NCBI GenBank assembly: GCA_024276255.1
Contig: JAJRXO010000026.1
Span: 1 to 19,692, forward strand
Source of the DNA: Chloroflexota bacterium
GTDB lineage: Bacteria > Chloroflexota > Anaerolineae > J102
Reading direction: 5' to 3'
DNA length: 19,692 nt
Part shown: piece after piece, positions 6,946-14,412 of the stretch
How positions within the stretch are numbered: the first letter of the stretch is position 1
Layout: every line of letters begins with the position of its first letter
The notes under the pieces: generated by a model
Databases searched by the model: none
Told to the model about the DNA's origin: nothing
What the model saw: the letters and a program-made list of their open reading frames with translations, nothing else
Position numbers and translations under genes: made by a program

Positions 6946-8127
6946 ATGAACACGCAAAGCTACGATGTTGTCCTGGTTGGCGGGGGCGTCATGGGGTGCG
7001 CCACCGCTTATTACCTGTTGAAAACCGATCCCCAGCTGCGGGTGGCCATCATCGAGAAAGACCCCACCTACAAAACGAGTTCCACTGTCCTCAGCGACGG
7101 GAACATCCGCGTGCAATTCAATCTGCGCGAAAATATCGAGATATCGCTGTATGGACTGAAGACGTTGCAGCAATTCAGCGAAGACATGGCTGTGGACGAT
7201 AATCAGCCGGATGTCAATTTCCGGCAACAGGGCAATCTCTTTCTGGTAGATGCGGCAGACGAGGCCGAGGCCCGCCAGGGAATGGCCTTGCAACAGGCCC
7301 TGGGTGGCGATGTCATATGGATCGAGTCGGATGCCATCCCCGCCCATTTCCCGGGCTGCGAACCACCTCCCCACATCGTGGGCGCGACCCTGGGCCGACA
7401 GGATGGTTCGCTGGACCCGTGGGCTGTGTTGACGGCATTCAAGCGCAAAGCAGTGGCCCTGGGCGCCAGGTATATCCCGGCCACGGTTTCAGCCCTGCTG
7501 GTGGAAGGCGGGCGCATGGTGGGGGTGAGGCTGGCGGATGGACAGCAGATATTGGCGGGGAACGTGGTGAGCACAGCCGGCGCCTGGGTCGCGCCATTGT
7601 TACAGACCGCGCGTGTATCGATACCGGTACAACCGGTGCGGCGTCAGGTCTTCATAATCGAGACCCCGCTGCAATCGGCGCAACTGATCCCCAGCCTTTT
7701 TCTGCCCTCAGGCCTGTATCTCATCCACGAGCACGGCGGGCGCTTCATGTGCGGAAAATCATTTGCCGACGATCCGGTGGGCATCGATTTTCACTGGGAT
7801 CGGCGGGTATTCTACGATCGTTTGTGGCCGGAACTGGTGGAGTATGGGCCTGCTTTCAATCGATTGAAGGTGGTGGGTGGCTGGGCCGGCCTGTACGCAG
7901 TCAACACCCTCGACGGCAATGCCATCCTGGGTGAATGGCCGGAGATCACGGGGCTGTATCTGGCCAACGGCTTTTCGGGCCACGGTTTTCAGCAGTGCTT
8001 TGCCGTGGGTCGGTATCTGAGCGAATGTATTCTGGGCCTGCCTTTCAGCCTCGACCTGACGATCTTCTCGCCCAAGCGTATCTTGGAAAACCGGCCTGTG
8101 GGTGAGAGCCGGAAACGACTGATCTGA
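6946..8127 (+). CDS. FAD-dependent oxidoreductase, DAO family (FOXRED1/sarcosine dehydrogenase-like)
   Basis: This 393-residue protein has the N-terminal FAD-binding fold of the D-amino-acid oxidase family: strand YDVVLVGGGVMG with the GxGxxG loop at residues 12-17, and strand VAIIEKD supplying the acidic ribose-binding residue near 37. 'SSTVLSDGNIRVQFNLRENIEISLYG' follows; this segment and the C-terminal 'GGWAGLYAVNTLDGNAILG' (from 311) and 'NGFSGHGFQQ' (from 341) resemble the FOXRED1 branch. The family oxidises secondary or tertiary amines or imino acids; the substrate here is unknown. The ATG at 6946 places the glycine loop at the usual distance from the start. A TTG at 6868 would add 26 residues unlike the family, although AGAGGA lies just before it. 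No signal peptide or membrane segment is seen. It converges on uxaC with a 12-bp gap. Confidence 0.9.
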   Translation: MNTQSYDVVLVGGGVMGCATAYYLLKTDPQLRVAIIEKDPTYKTSSTVLSDGNIRVQFNLRENIEISLYGLKTLQQFSEDMAVDDNQPDVNFRQQGNLFLVDAADEAEARQGMALQQALGGDVIWIESDAIPAHFPGCEPPPHIVGATLGRQDGSLDPWAVLTAFKRKAVALGARYIPATVSALLVEGGRMVGVRLADGQQILAGNVVSTAGAWVAPLLQTARVSIPVQPVRRQVFIIETPLQSAQLIPSLFLPSGLYLIHEHGGRFMCGKSFADDPVGIDFHWDRRVFYDRLWPELVEYGPAFNRLKVVGGWAGLYAVNTLDGNAILGEWPEITGLYLANGFSGHGFQQCFAVGRYLSECILGLPFSLDLTIFSPKRILENRPVGESRKRLI

Positions 8128-8139
8128 GCAGGCGTCTTC

Positions 8140-9564
8140 CTAGACGAAGCGATAGGCGGCTTTGGCCAGCCGGTACGCCGAATCAACGATCATAGCGGCC
8201 GCGTCTTCCTCGTCGATGATGCCGCGCACCACCAGGCCGGCCAGCCAGTTGCTCTCCACACGACGCCACACATCGTGGCGGGCGGGGATGGAGGGAAAGG
8301 CGCGAGTGTCATCGTTAAAACCCACTGTGTTGTAGAGGCCGGCCGTCTCATGCACGGCCTGACGATAACGGATTATGCCGTTGATGCTGTCGAAAAACCA
8401 CCAGGGCGGCCCCAGACGCATGGCGGGATAATGTCCGGCCAGGGGCGCCAGCTCGCGCGAATAAGCGCTTTCGTCCAGGGTGAACACAATGAACGTAAGC
8501 CGGGGATCATTGCCGTATTTGTTGAGCAGCGGGCGCAGGCTGCGGGTAAATTCGATGTGCACGGGAATGTCACAACCACTGTCAGCGCCAAAAACATCGT
8601 ACAGGGGTTGATTGTGGTTGCGATAGGAACCAACATGGAATTGCATTACCAGCCCGTCCTCAATGCTCATCCCCGCCATCTCCATGATCATGTGTGCGGT
8701 GAAACGGCGGGCGTCGTCGGCGTCGGCACGACCGGCCAGCGCCCGTTGGAAAATGGCCTCGGCCTCCAGGGGCGTCAGCTCACCCGTGAGCGCGGATTCG
8801 GCCCCGTGATCGGTGGCTGTGGCCCCCATGTCCTTGAAGAAAGCCCGCCTTTGCTGTAATGCCTGCACAAAAGTAGCATAATTGTGTACATCAACGCCAC
8901 TGACTTCACTGAGGCGTTCGATGTTCTGATGCCAGCCGGGGCTGCTGATATTCACCACAGCGTCGGGGCGGAAAGTGGGACGGATATCGCCCTGCCAGCC
9001 GGAATCCCGAATGGCCTGATGGTAAATCAGGGTGTCGGTGGCGGCATCGGTGGTGGTGAGCACCTCGATGCCAAAGCGTTCGAACAGGGCCCGGGGCTTG
9101 AATTCGGGGGTCGCCAATTGGGCTGCGATCTGATCGTAGATGTCCTGAGCAGTATGGCCATTGAGTTTGCGGTCGATGCCGAACACCTCGATGAGCTCGG
9201 CCGCCAGCCATAGCCCGGTGGGCGTGCCGCGGAACAGGTAAAAGTGCTCGGCGAAGATCTGCCAGATCTTGCGGCGATCGGTCTCGACAGCTCCGCCATC
9301 GCGGCGGGAAATGCCCAGCGCTTGCAGGGGAATGCCCTGCGAATAAAGCATGCGAAAGACATAATGGTCGGGGATGATCAGCATCTCCGTGGGGTCGCCG
9401 AGACTGGCGTCGTCATCTGCAAACAGCCGGGGGTCTACATGTCCGTGAGGGCAGATGAGCGGCAGTCGGGCCACGGACTCGTACAACTGGCGAGCGATGC
9501 GGCGTTGGGTGGGTTCGGGATCAAAGAAACGGTCGGGTGAAAGCTTCCAGCTTGGGTCAGGCAT
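8140..9564 (-). CDS. uxaC: uronate (glucuronate/galacturonate) isomerase
   Basis: This 474-residue protein matches the uronate isomerase family in length and order. That family is amidohydrolase-fold and converts D-glucuronate to D-fructuronate and D-galacturonate to D-tagaturonate in the cytoplasm. The metal-site histidines appear in PHGHVDP (residues 39-45, H40 and H42), followed by PDHYVFRMLYSQGI. Later motifs include 'VLTTTDAATD', 'SPGWHQNIERL', 'MQFHVGSYRNHNQ', 'VGFNDDTRAFPSIPARHDVWRR' and 'NWLAGLVVRGIIDEEDA'. The motif CPHGHVDP differs from the DYHCHLxP form I associate with E. coli UxaC, suggesting another branch. I chose ATG 9564 because GGAG lies seven bases upstream and it falls just after the upstream gene's stop; ATG 9591 would overlap that gene and has no ribosome site. 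It is probably co-transcribed with the SDR gene, 14 bp upstream. Confidence 0.93.
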   Translation of the reverse strand: MPDPSWKLSPDRFFDPEPTQRRIARQLYESVARLPLICPHGHVDPRLFADDDASLGDPTEMLIIPDHYVFRMLYSQGIPLQALGISRRDGGAVETDRRKIWQIFAEHFYLFRGTPTGLWLAAELIEVFGIDRKLNGHTAQDIYDQIAAQLATPEFKPRALFERFGIEVLTTTDAATDTLIYHQAIRDSGWQGDIRPTFRPDAVVNISSPGWHQNIERLSEVSGVDVHNYATFVQALQQRRAFFKDMGATATDHGAESALTGELTPLEAEAIFQRALAGRADADDARRFTAHMIMEMAGMSIEDGLVMQFHVGSYRNHNQPLYDVFGADSGCDIPVHIEFTRSLRPLLNKYGNDPRLTFIVFTLDESAYSRELAPLAGHYPAMRLGPPWWFFDSINGIIRYRQAVHETAGLYNTVGFNDDTRAFPSIPARHDVWRRVESNWLAGLVVRGIIDEEDAAAMIVDSAYRLAKAAYRFV

Positions 9565-9578
9565 GTGAGAACTCCGGA

Positions 9579-10562
9579 TCAGGGGAAACATGATTCGTAG
9601 GCTGTGATGACGCGATCGATGAAAGCGTCGAACGCGGGGTCGATCACCTGGCGGGCGGAATCGGCATCGTACCAGGCCACGATCTCCCGCGCGCCCTGCG
9701 AAAAAGGAATGGCGCAGTGGAAGCCCGGCGCCAGGCGCTTGATCTTGCTGTTGTCAAAGACCATGCTGGCAGATTTGTCGCCGAGAACGGCGGCTCCCAA
9801 TTCGGCATCGAAAGCTGCGATCAGGTCGGCGGGAACGTGCACCAGGCGGGGTTCCACGCCCAGGGCCTGGGCCATGATGGTGTAGATCTGATTCCAGTTC
9901 AGCCATTCATCCGAGGTGATATGTACGGCTTCGCCGATCGCCCGTGCATTGCCCAGCAAGGGCACAAAACCCCTGGCAAAGTCGACAACGTGGGTGAGTG
10001 TCCACAATGACGTGCCGTCACCGTAGACGATCACCTTTTTGCCCTGGCGCATGCGGTGCAGGGCCGTATAACGGCCAAACAGCGGCACCTTGGTCTGATC
10101 ATAGGTATGAGACGGCCGCACGATGGTGATGGGGAATTTATGCTCACGGTATGCCTGCACCAACGCTTCCTCACAGGCGATCTTGTTTCGAGAATAGGCC
10201 CAGTATGGATTATCGAGCATCGTCGATTCGGTAATCGGCAGGGAGGCCGGGGGCGTCTGATAGACAGAGGCCGAGCTGATGAAAATGTATTGCCCGGTGC
10301 GATCGCCGAAGAGCTCGATATCACGCTGCACATGTTCCGAAGTGAAGGCAATCCAGTCAACCACCACATCCCAGGTGTGCCCCGCCAATACGTCGGCCAC
10401 CGCCGGATCACGAATATCGCCGCGCAATACATGAGCGCCGGGAGGAATGGGCCGCTGTGTGCGCCCGCGATTGAGTAGATAGAGCTCAATGCCCGTTTCC
10501 ACGGCCCGTTGAGCACAGGCCGAGCTGATGACCCCGGTACCACCGATAAAAAGGACTTTCAT
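9579..10562 (-). CDS. extended SDR: NAD-dependent epimerase/dehydratase
   Basis: This 327-residue protein has an extended short-chain dehydrogenase layout. The N-terminal strand VLFIGGTGVISSA carries an altered nucleotide loop: the usual last glycine of GxxGxxG is Ser at 13-14. 'RGDIRDP' is at 47-53, 'VVDWIAF' around 67-73, catalytic serines lie in ISSASVY (95-101), and the YxxxK dyad is Y123 and K127 in AYSRNK. 'IVRPSHTYD' and 'VHITSDEW' follow. It resembles CSP41-like and sugar-nucleotide epimerases. Because it is the first gene of a two-gene unit with uronate isomerase, a role in sugar or uronate oxidation or epimerisation is plausible, but the substrate cannot be read from sequence. GGAGG lies five bases before the ATG, and an extended -10 promoter is at 10619-10627. 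Confidence 0.88.
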   Translation of the reverse strand: MKVLFIGGTGVISSACAQRAVETGIELYLLNRGRTQRPIPPGAHVLRGDIRDPAVADVLAGHTWDVVVDWIAFTSEHVQRDIELFGDRTGQYIFISSASVYQTPPASLPITESTMLDNPYWAYSRNKIACEEALVQAYREHKFPITIVRPSHTYDQTKVPLFGRYTALHRMRQGKKVIVYGDGTSLWTLTHVVDFARGFVPLLGNARAIGEAVHITSDEWLNWNQIYTIMAQALGVEPRLVHVPADLIAAFDAELGAAVLGDKSASMVFDNSKIKRLAPGFHCAIPFSQGAREIVAWYDADSARQVIDPAFDAFIDRVITAYESCFP

Positions 10563-10618
10563 TGACGCCTCCGCATGGGCTGACTACAGGGAGAGAAAGA
10601 AGAAAGGAGAATGATGTC

Positions 10619-10627
10619 ATTATAACA
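10619..10627 (-). promoter_or_regulatory. extended -10 promoter of the SDR-uxaC unit
   Basis: On the minus strand TGTTATAAT (10627-10619) is a perfect TATAAT with the TGn extension. This compensates for the lack of a recognisable -35 box. The predicted start is about 50 nt before the SDR ATG. Confidence 0.55.
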
Positions 10628-10686
10628 GAAAGGGGGTGGGGAGCGTATTGCGTGCTCTGTAATCGGCGGCAACAGGCTCGCCGAAT

Positions 10687-10715
10687 TTGCATTCTGCCCC
10701 CCACCTGAGTATACT
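10687..10715 (+). promoter_or_regulatory. sigma70-type promoter of tRNA-Gln
   Basis: TTGCAT (10687-10692) and TATACT (10710-10715) are separated by 17 bp and face the tRNA. The predicted start near 10722 gives a leader of about 50 nt before the mature tRNA 5' end. Confidence 0.65.
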
Positions 10716-10723
10716 AACTTCCC

Positions 10724-10740
10724 GGTGGTCAATGACCACC
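10724..10740. promoter_or_regulatory. perfect 8-bp palindrome, operator-like
   Basis: GGTGGTCAATGACCACC is two perfect 8-bp arms around one central A. It sits at or just after the predicted tRNA transcription start and about 100 bp upstream of the promoter of the divergent SDR-uxaC unit. The TGGTC-N-GACCA core resembles the symmetry of operators for FadR-subfamily GntR regulators, which often control uronate genes; this link is inference. In RNA it would be a short leader hairpin. Confidence 0.5.
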
Positions 10741-10771
10741 TGATCCGTGAGTAAATGCTGCAAACCCACAC

Positions 10772-10843
10772 TGGGGGATAGTTTAATTGGCAGAACGGGT
10801 GACTCTGGATCACTTGGTCGGGGTTCGAGTCCCTGTCCCCCAG
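10772..10843 (+). tRNA. tRNA-Gln (anticodon CTG)
   Basis: All 72 bases fold as a cloverleaf. The acceptor stem TGGGGGA pairs with TCCCCCA (10836-10842), and the discriminator is G 10843. The D arm is GTTT/GAAC. The anticodon stem is GGTGA/TCACT with loop CTCTGGA, so the anticodon is CTG (10805-10807), reading CAG glutamine codons. The T arm is CGGGG/CCCTG with loop TTCGAGT. CCA is not encoded (CCT follows the discriminator). Confidence 0.96.
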
Positions 10844-10850
10844 CCTGACA

Positions 10851-10874
10851 AAAACCGCCCCTCGGGGCGGTTTT
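10851..10874. terminator. bidirectional intrinsic terminator (tRNA-Gln / prfB)
   Basis: AAAACCGCCCC and GGGGCGGTTTT are perfect 11-bp inverted arms around TC. The arms give a GC-rich hairpin with a T-run on both strands. It lies 8 bp after the tRNA and 22 bp after the prfB stop, so it can serve both convergent units. Confidence 0.92.
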
Positions 10875-10895
10875 GTTCTTGATTACAGTCGTCGG

Positions 10896-11994
10896 CTATT
10901 GACCGATCTGCAATTTCAGCCAGGCGTCGATGAAGGGGTCCAGATCGCCATCCAGCACGGCATTGGCGTTGCCTGTCTCGTAACCAGTGCGTTCGTCTTT
11001 TACCATCTGGTAAGGATGTAGCACGTAATTGCGGATGCGGGTACCGAAACCGGCCTTCACGTAGGCCCCGCGCATCTCTGCTTCCTGCTCTTCCTTTTTA
11101 CGCAGCTCGATCTCGTACAGCCGGGAACGCAAAACGCGCATGGCCGCCTCGCGGTTTTGCGTCTGGCTGCGCTCGTTCTGGCAGGTGACCACGATACCCG
11201 TGGGCAGGTGGGTGAGTCGCACGGCAGTGGCGTTCTTCTGCACATTCTGGCCACCGGCGCCCCCCGACAGGAATACATCCAACTTGATGTCATTGGGATG
11301 GATCTCGATCTCGATGTCGTCATCGAGCAGGGGCAGGACCTCGACCTTGGCAAAGGATGTATGCCGGCGATTGTTGGCATCGAAGGGGCTGATGCGAACC
11401 AGACGATGATTGCCCTTTTCGCCCTTGAGGTAGCCATACGCCCAGGGCCCGATCACCTCCACGGTGACGCTCTTGATACCGGCCTCTTCGCCAGGGGTCG
11501 TATTGGTGATGTTGGTCTTGTAGCCGTGGCGTTCGGCCCAGCGCAAATACATGCGCAGCATCATCTGCACCCAATCCTGGGCCTCGGTGCCGCCTTCGCC
11601 GGCATGAATGGCCAGGATGGCATCATCCTGATCGTGTTCGCCGGAGAGGGCCAGCAGCAACTCCCGACGGTCGATCTCGCGTTCGAGCGCCCTGGCATCC
11701 TTCGCAATAGCAGCGATGGTCGATTCCTCATCTTCCATCTCTGCCAATTCCAGCAGCTCCAGGGCGTCGGCCACGCGCTGCGCCAGGTCATCCCACCCCT
11801 GCACCTGTTCGCGCAAGGTGGAAAGTCGGCGCATGGTGGTCTGCGCGGCCTTGGGATCCGACCAGATGTCAGGATCCGCGGCCTGTTTTTCTAATGCCTG
11901 CAACTCTGCTTGTTTGGCAGGCCAGTCAAAGACGCCCCCGAATGGACTGGAGGCGTTGCTCCAGGGATTCCAACTGTGTACGTATTTCGTTCAT
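10896..11994 (-). CDS. prfB: peptide chain release factor 2, with +1 programmed frameshift
   Basis: RF2 recognises UGA and UAA stop codons and triggers peptide release on the ribosome. The gene starts at ATG 11994 (AAGGAG nine bases upstream). It runs 22 codons to CTT, meets an in-frame TGA at 11928-11926, and continues after a +1 shift as GAC TGG CCT. The joined product is 365 residues, the usual length. The peptide-anticodon motif SPF is at 202-204 (ISPFDANNRRHTSF), and the catalytic GGQ is at 247-249 in SGGAGGQNVQKN. A gene call that begins after the shift would lose 30 N-terminal residues. It follows ftsY on the same strand after a 108-bp gap with no convincing promoter, so the two may be co-transcribed. 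Termination is at the hairpin 10851-10874. Confidence 0.97.
11925..11940 (-). promoter_or_regulatory. prfB programmed +1 frameshift site
   Basis: The minus strand reads CGGGGGCGTCTTTGAC. The GGGGG run acts as an internal Shine-Dalgarno-like stimulator three bases before the slippery CTT. TGA follows, and its next base C makes it a weak stop. This matches the E. coli prfB arrangement (AGGGGG, three bases, CTT TGA C). Low RF2 lets the ribosome slip, so RF2 regulates its own synthesis. Confidence 0.95.
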
Positions 11995-12102
11995 CTTTAT
12001 CAACTCCTTATGGAAAGTAACTGAATAAATGCAGTCAGGGATTGCCGGCAAACGCTAGCCAGCAACCATTGTCAAAGCCGGTAAAGCGACTGAGTACGGT
12101 GT

Positions 12103-13074
12103 TTAATCCTCGTTGTCCACGTCTTGCAGCAACGAATCCACAAACACCCAGGGATCGAACTCGGCGATATCATCAATTTGTTCACCCGTGCCGACAAAGC
12201 GTACGGGCACGCCCAATTGTTCGGCTATGGCCAGCACTACGCCGCCTTTGGCTGTGCTATCCAGCTTGGAGAGCACGACGCCGCTTACTTTCACGCTCTC
12301 GCCGAATTTCTGGGCCTGGGTGATGGCGTTCTGGCCGGTCGTGGCGTCGAGCACCAGCAGGGTTTCGTGCGGGGCCTTATGCACCTGACGGCTGGCCACG
12401 TTGCGGATCTTCTCCATCTCTTTCATCAGGTTGTAGTTGGTGTGCAGGCGGCCGGCGGTGTCGACGAAGAGGATGTCAGCATTGCGGGACTCCTGGCTGG
12501 CGCGGATGGCATCGTACACCACGGCGCCGGGGTCCGCCCCTGGTTCATGGGCAATGACCGATACGCCGGCCCGCTCACCCCATACCTTGAGCTGATCGAT
12601 GGCCGCTGCGCGAAAGGTGTCGGCGGCTGCCAGTACGACCCGACGCCCGCGCTGGCGATAATAATATGCCAGCTTGCCGATGCTGGTCGTCTTGCCCGAG
12701 CCATTCACACCCACAACGAGGACCACGGTCAGCAGGCGATCCGGGTTATCGATATCCAGGGGAGGCGCATCGGCCTGTAGAATATGCACCATTTCCTCTT
12801 TCAACACCTGATATGCATCTGACATGCGTTTGATGCCCTGGCTGCGGACGCGTTCACGCGTCGCCGCCACCAGCTTCAACGTGGTTTCCACGCCCACATC
12901 ACCGCGGATCAGCAGCTCCTCCAGTTCGTCCCACAGATCATCGCTGATCTCGTTGGCCTGAAACAAACTGCCAATGCGTCCCAGCACGCCATGGCGGGTC
13001 TTATCCAGACTGTGATCCAGTTTCTTCTGTTCTTCAGCCGATATCTGGGAACGGCGTAAACGACGAAATACCAC
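12103..13074 (-). CDS. ftsY: signal recognition particle receptor FtsY
   Basis: FtsY is the membrane-associated GTPase that docks SRP-bound ribosomes at the SecYEG translocon. The 323-residue protein has a short charged N-terminus, a helical N domain (about 15-95), and the NG GTPase core. The P-loop is GVNGSGKTT; DTFRAAA, DTAGRLHTN, and SKLDSTAKGG (guanine specificity, usually TKLD) follow, then PVRFVGTGEQIDDI and a C-terminal FDPWVFVDSLL helix. There is no long acidic A domain as in E. coli. I chose GTG 13074 because GGAGG (13087-13083) lies eight bases upstream; ATG 13110 would put this ribosome site inside the coding region and add 12 residues. A consensus promoter lies 74 nt upstream. prfB follows on the same strand. 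Confidence 0.95.
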   Translation of the reverse strand: MVFRRLRRSQISAEEQKKLDHSLDKTRHGVLGRIGSLFQANEISDDLWDELEELLIRGDVGVETTLKLVAATRERVRSQGIKRMSDAYQVLKEEMVHILQADAPPLDIDNPDRLLTVVLVVGVNGSGKTTSIGKLAYYYRQRGRRVVLAAADTFRAAAIDQLKVWGERAGVSVIAHEPGADPGAVVYDAIRASQESRNADILFVDTAGRLHTNYNLMKEMEKIRNVASRQVHKAPHETLLVLDATTGQNAITQAQKFGESVKVSGVVLSKLDSTAKGGVVLAIAEQLGVPVRFVGTGEQIDDIAEFDPWVFVDSLLQDVDNED

Positions 13075-13154
13075 GGAGTGGACCTCCAGAAATACACAGG
13101 TTGATAGCATGAAATGGCCGCCCCGAAAACAGCTTCAGGGCGTCCACACGACTC

Positions 13155-13183
13155 ATTATACCGTCGACTGCCATTGCCGCCAA
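13155..13183 (-). promoter_or_regulatory. sigma70-type promoter of ftsY(-prfB)
   Basis: On the minus strand TTGGCG (13183-13178) and a perfect TATAAT (13160-13155) are separated by 17 bp. The predicted start leaves a leader of about 74 nt before the GTG start of ftsY. Confidence 0.7.
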
Positions 13184-13201
13184 AAATACAGGCGCCGCAA
13201 C

Positions 13202-13259
13202 CGCAAACATGCCGCAACTCACCGTTTGCGAGCCTGTTTGGCCACGGATCAATCTGTGG
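13202..13259. promoter_or_regulatory. two inverted repeats upstream of the lipoprotein gene
   Basis: CGCAAAC (13202-13208) and GTTTGCG (13224-13230) are perfect inverted 7-mers 15 bases apart. Just downstream, CCACGGATCAATCTGTGG (13242-13259) is a near-palindrome with 7 of 8 Watson-Crick pairs and one G-T. The second overlaps a poor promoter candidate, TTGGCC (13238) to TAAGCT (13260) with a 16-bp spacer. It could be an operator for the gene at 13305; this is inference. Confidence 0.35.
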
Positions 13260-13304
13260 TAAGCTGGATTTCACATCAACACTCCTCGTGCAACGGTCAC
13301 TGCC

Positions 13305-14288
13305 ATGCGTCTGCGCTTGCTCTTCCTCCTAATCATCTGTCTTTTCCTGCTTGCAGCCTGTCGTGCGGCGCCCACTCCTGTGCCATTGGCCGATCCGGCG
13401 CCGGCTACCCTGTCGCCCACTGCCCCAGTGGCTCGCTACGAAGCTGTGCAGGAAATACGATTTGTCAATACGGGTCGTGCCCGGCCAGAACAGCAACTCG
13501 TCTGGGTGGCTCTGCTGCCGGAGGATGAACCCGGGCAGCGCATTCTCAGCCGCAGCATTCTCCCCGCGGCATATGATCTGGTGATCGATGAATACGGCAA
13601 TCACTACGCCGAGTTCGATCTTTCTGAAATGCCGCCCGGCAGCACACGACGCATTGAATTACGGTATGAGCTGGAGATCACCCGTCGGGATATCGATTTG
13701 GGTGACTGCCTTGGCCCCCTCCCGACCATCTATCTGCAATCCGAGCTGCACATCGAATCGAACAATCCCCGCATCAAGGCGCTGGCCGACCAACTCAGTG
13801 CCGATCAGCCCACGCCCTGTGCAAAAGTGCGCGCTTTTTACGATTACATCGGCGATCACCTTGTTTACAGCTTCAATGGCCAGAGCTGGGGAGCGCAGGC
13901 CGCGCTGGGGCCCATGGGCGCCGACTGCAGCGAATTCAGCTCGCTGCTGGTGGCGCTGAGCCGGGCCGCGGGCATTCCCGCCCGTTATGTCGAGGGCCTG
14001 GTGTATCTGCAGGCCGCGGAAAGCGGGCTGGCGCGTACAGAGCATGCCTGGGTCGAGGTATTTCTTCCCGAGGTTGGCTGGACCCCTGTGGATCCCACGC
14101 TGGGCCGCGCCGCAACCCTGCGCGAACGCTATTTCGGCCACTTCCCCCCCAACCATATCCTCATCACCCGCGGTCGCAATCCCTCCACGCTGCGTGGCGG
14201 CAGCTATTGGACCCATCTCTACTGGCCCGGCAGCAGCACGACCATCCAGGTGCAGGATCAGGGGTGGCAGTTGCGGCTGTTGGACTGA
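13305..14288 (+). CDS. transglutaminase-like lipoprotein
   Basis: This 327-residue exported protein begins with MRLRLLFLLIICLFLLAAC, a lipoprotein signal with lipobox LAAC and the lipidated cysteine at 19, then a Pro/Ala/Thr-rich tether (21-43). An all-beta segment (about 45-125) precedes a transglutaminase-like/papain-fold core (about 150-290). The catalytic triad is visible as C208 in GADCSEFSSL, H247 in EHAWVEV and D263 in PVDPT, with 'GIPARYVEGLV' between. The family covers peptidases, cross-linking enzymes and amidases, so the reaction is not determined. There is no clear ribosome site. It is divergent from ftsY and upstream of two secreted surface proteins, so a role in the outer envelope is plausible. 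No membrane segment other than the signal is seen. Confidence 0.88.
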   Translation: MRLRLLFLLIICLFLLAACRAAPTPVPLADPAPATLSPTAPVARYEAVQEIRFVNTGRARPEQQLVWVALLPEDEPGQRILSRSILPAAYDLVIDEYGNHYAEFDLSEMPPGSTRRIELRYELEITRRDIDLGDCLGPLPTIYLQSELHIESNNPRIKALADQLSADQPTPCAKVRAFYDYIGDHLVYSFNGQSWGAQAALGPMGADCSEFSSLLVALSRAAGIPARYVEGLVYLQAAESGLARTEHAWVEVFLPEVGWTPVDPTLGRAATLRERYFGHFPPNHILITRGRNPSTLRGGSYWTHLYWPGSSTTIQVQDQGWQLRLLD

Positions 14289-14298
14289 AATAAATCTG

Positions 14299-14310
14299 GC
14301 CGTTCGCGGC
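14299..14310 (+). terminator. small UUCG-loop hairpin after the lipoprotein gene
   Basis: GCCG-TTCG-CGGC forms a 4-bp stem with a stable TTCG loop ten bases after the lipoprotein stop, followed by GGTTT. It is too short to be a confident terminator. Confidence 0.25.
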
Positions 14311-14313
14311 GGT

Positions 14314-14343
14314 TTGACACTACCAACCATACCTTCCTATAAT
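14314..14343 (+). promoter_or_regulatory. consensus sigma70 promoter of the large surface-protein gene
   Basis: Perfect TTGACA (14314-14319) and perfect TATAAT (14338-14343) are separated by 18 bp. The predicted start near 14350 leaves a leader of about 225 nt before ATG 14575, which contains the dispersed hairpin repeat. The -35 box falls within the left arm of the inverted repeat at 14314-14409. Confidence 0.7.
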
Positions 14344-14409
14344 TCAGGTCATAAACCGCAAACGAATCAGTCATCCATGTACGATGACAGGCTGTCTGAG
14401 TAGTGTCAA
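14314..14409. repeat. 96-bp element bounded by 10-bp inverted repeats (possible MITE)
   Basis: TTGACACTAC (14314-14323) and GTAGTGTCAA (14400-14409) are perfect inverted 10-mers at the two ends of a non-coding 96-bp stretch. Inside is a smaller stem GTCATC/GATGAC. This looks like the ends of a miniature transposable element, but no target-site duplication is visible. The arms could instead be coincidence or a regulatory symmetry. Confidence 0.4.
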
Positions 14410-14412
14410 TGG

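Noticed and set aside
10772..10843. tRNA-Gln as an integration site of a mobile element
   Set aside because: No integrase gene or duplicated tRNA 3' end is seen; a terminator and prfB follow directly.
11926..11928. In-frame stop as a pseudogene or sequencing error in prfB
   Set aside because: The stop sits exactly in the known RF2 frameshift context with the upstream GGGGG stimulator, so the interruption is programmed.
11995..12102. Separate promoter for prfB (TTGCCG, 16 bp, TTTATT)
   Set aside because: Both boxes match poorly, and co-transcription from the ftsY promoter is simpler.
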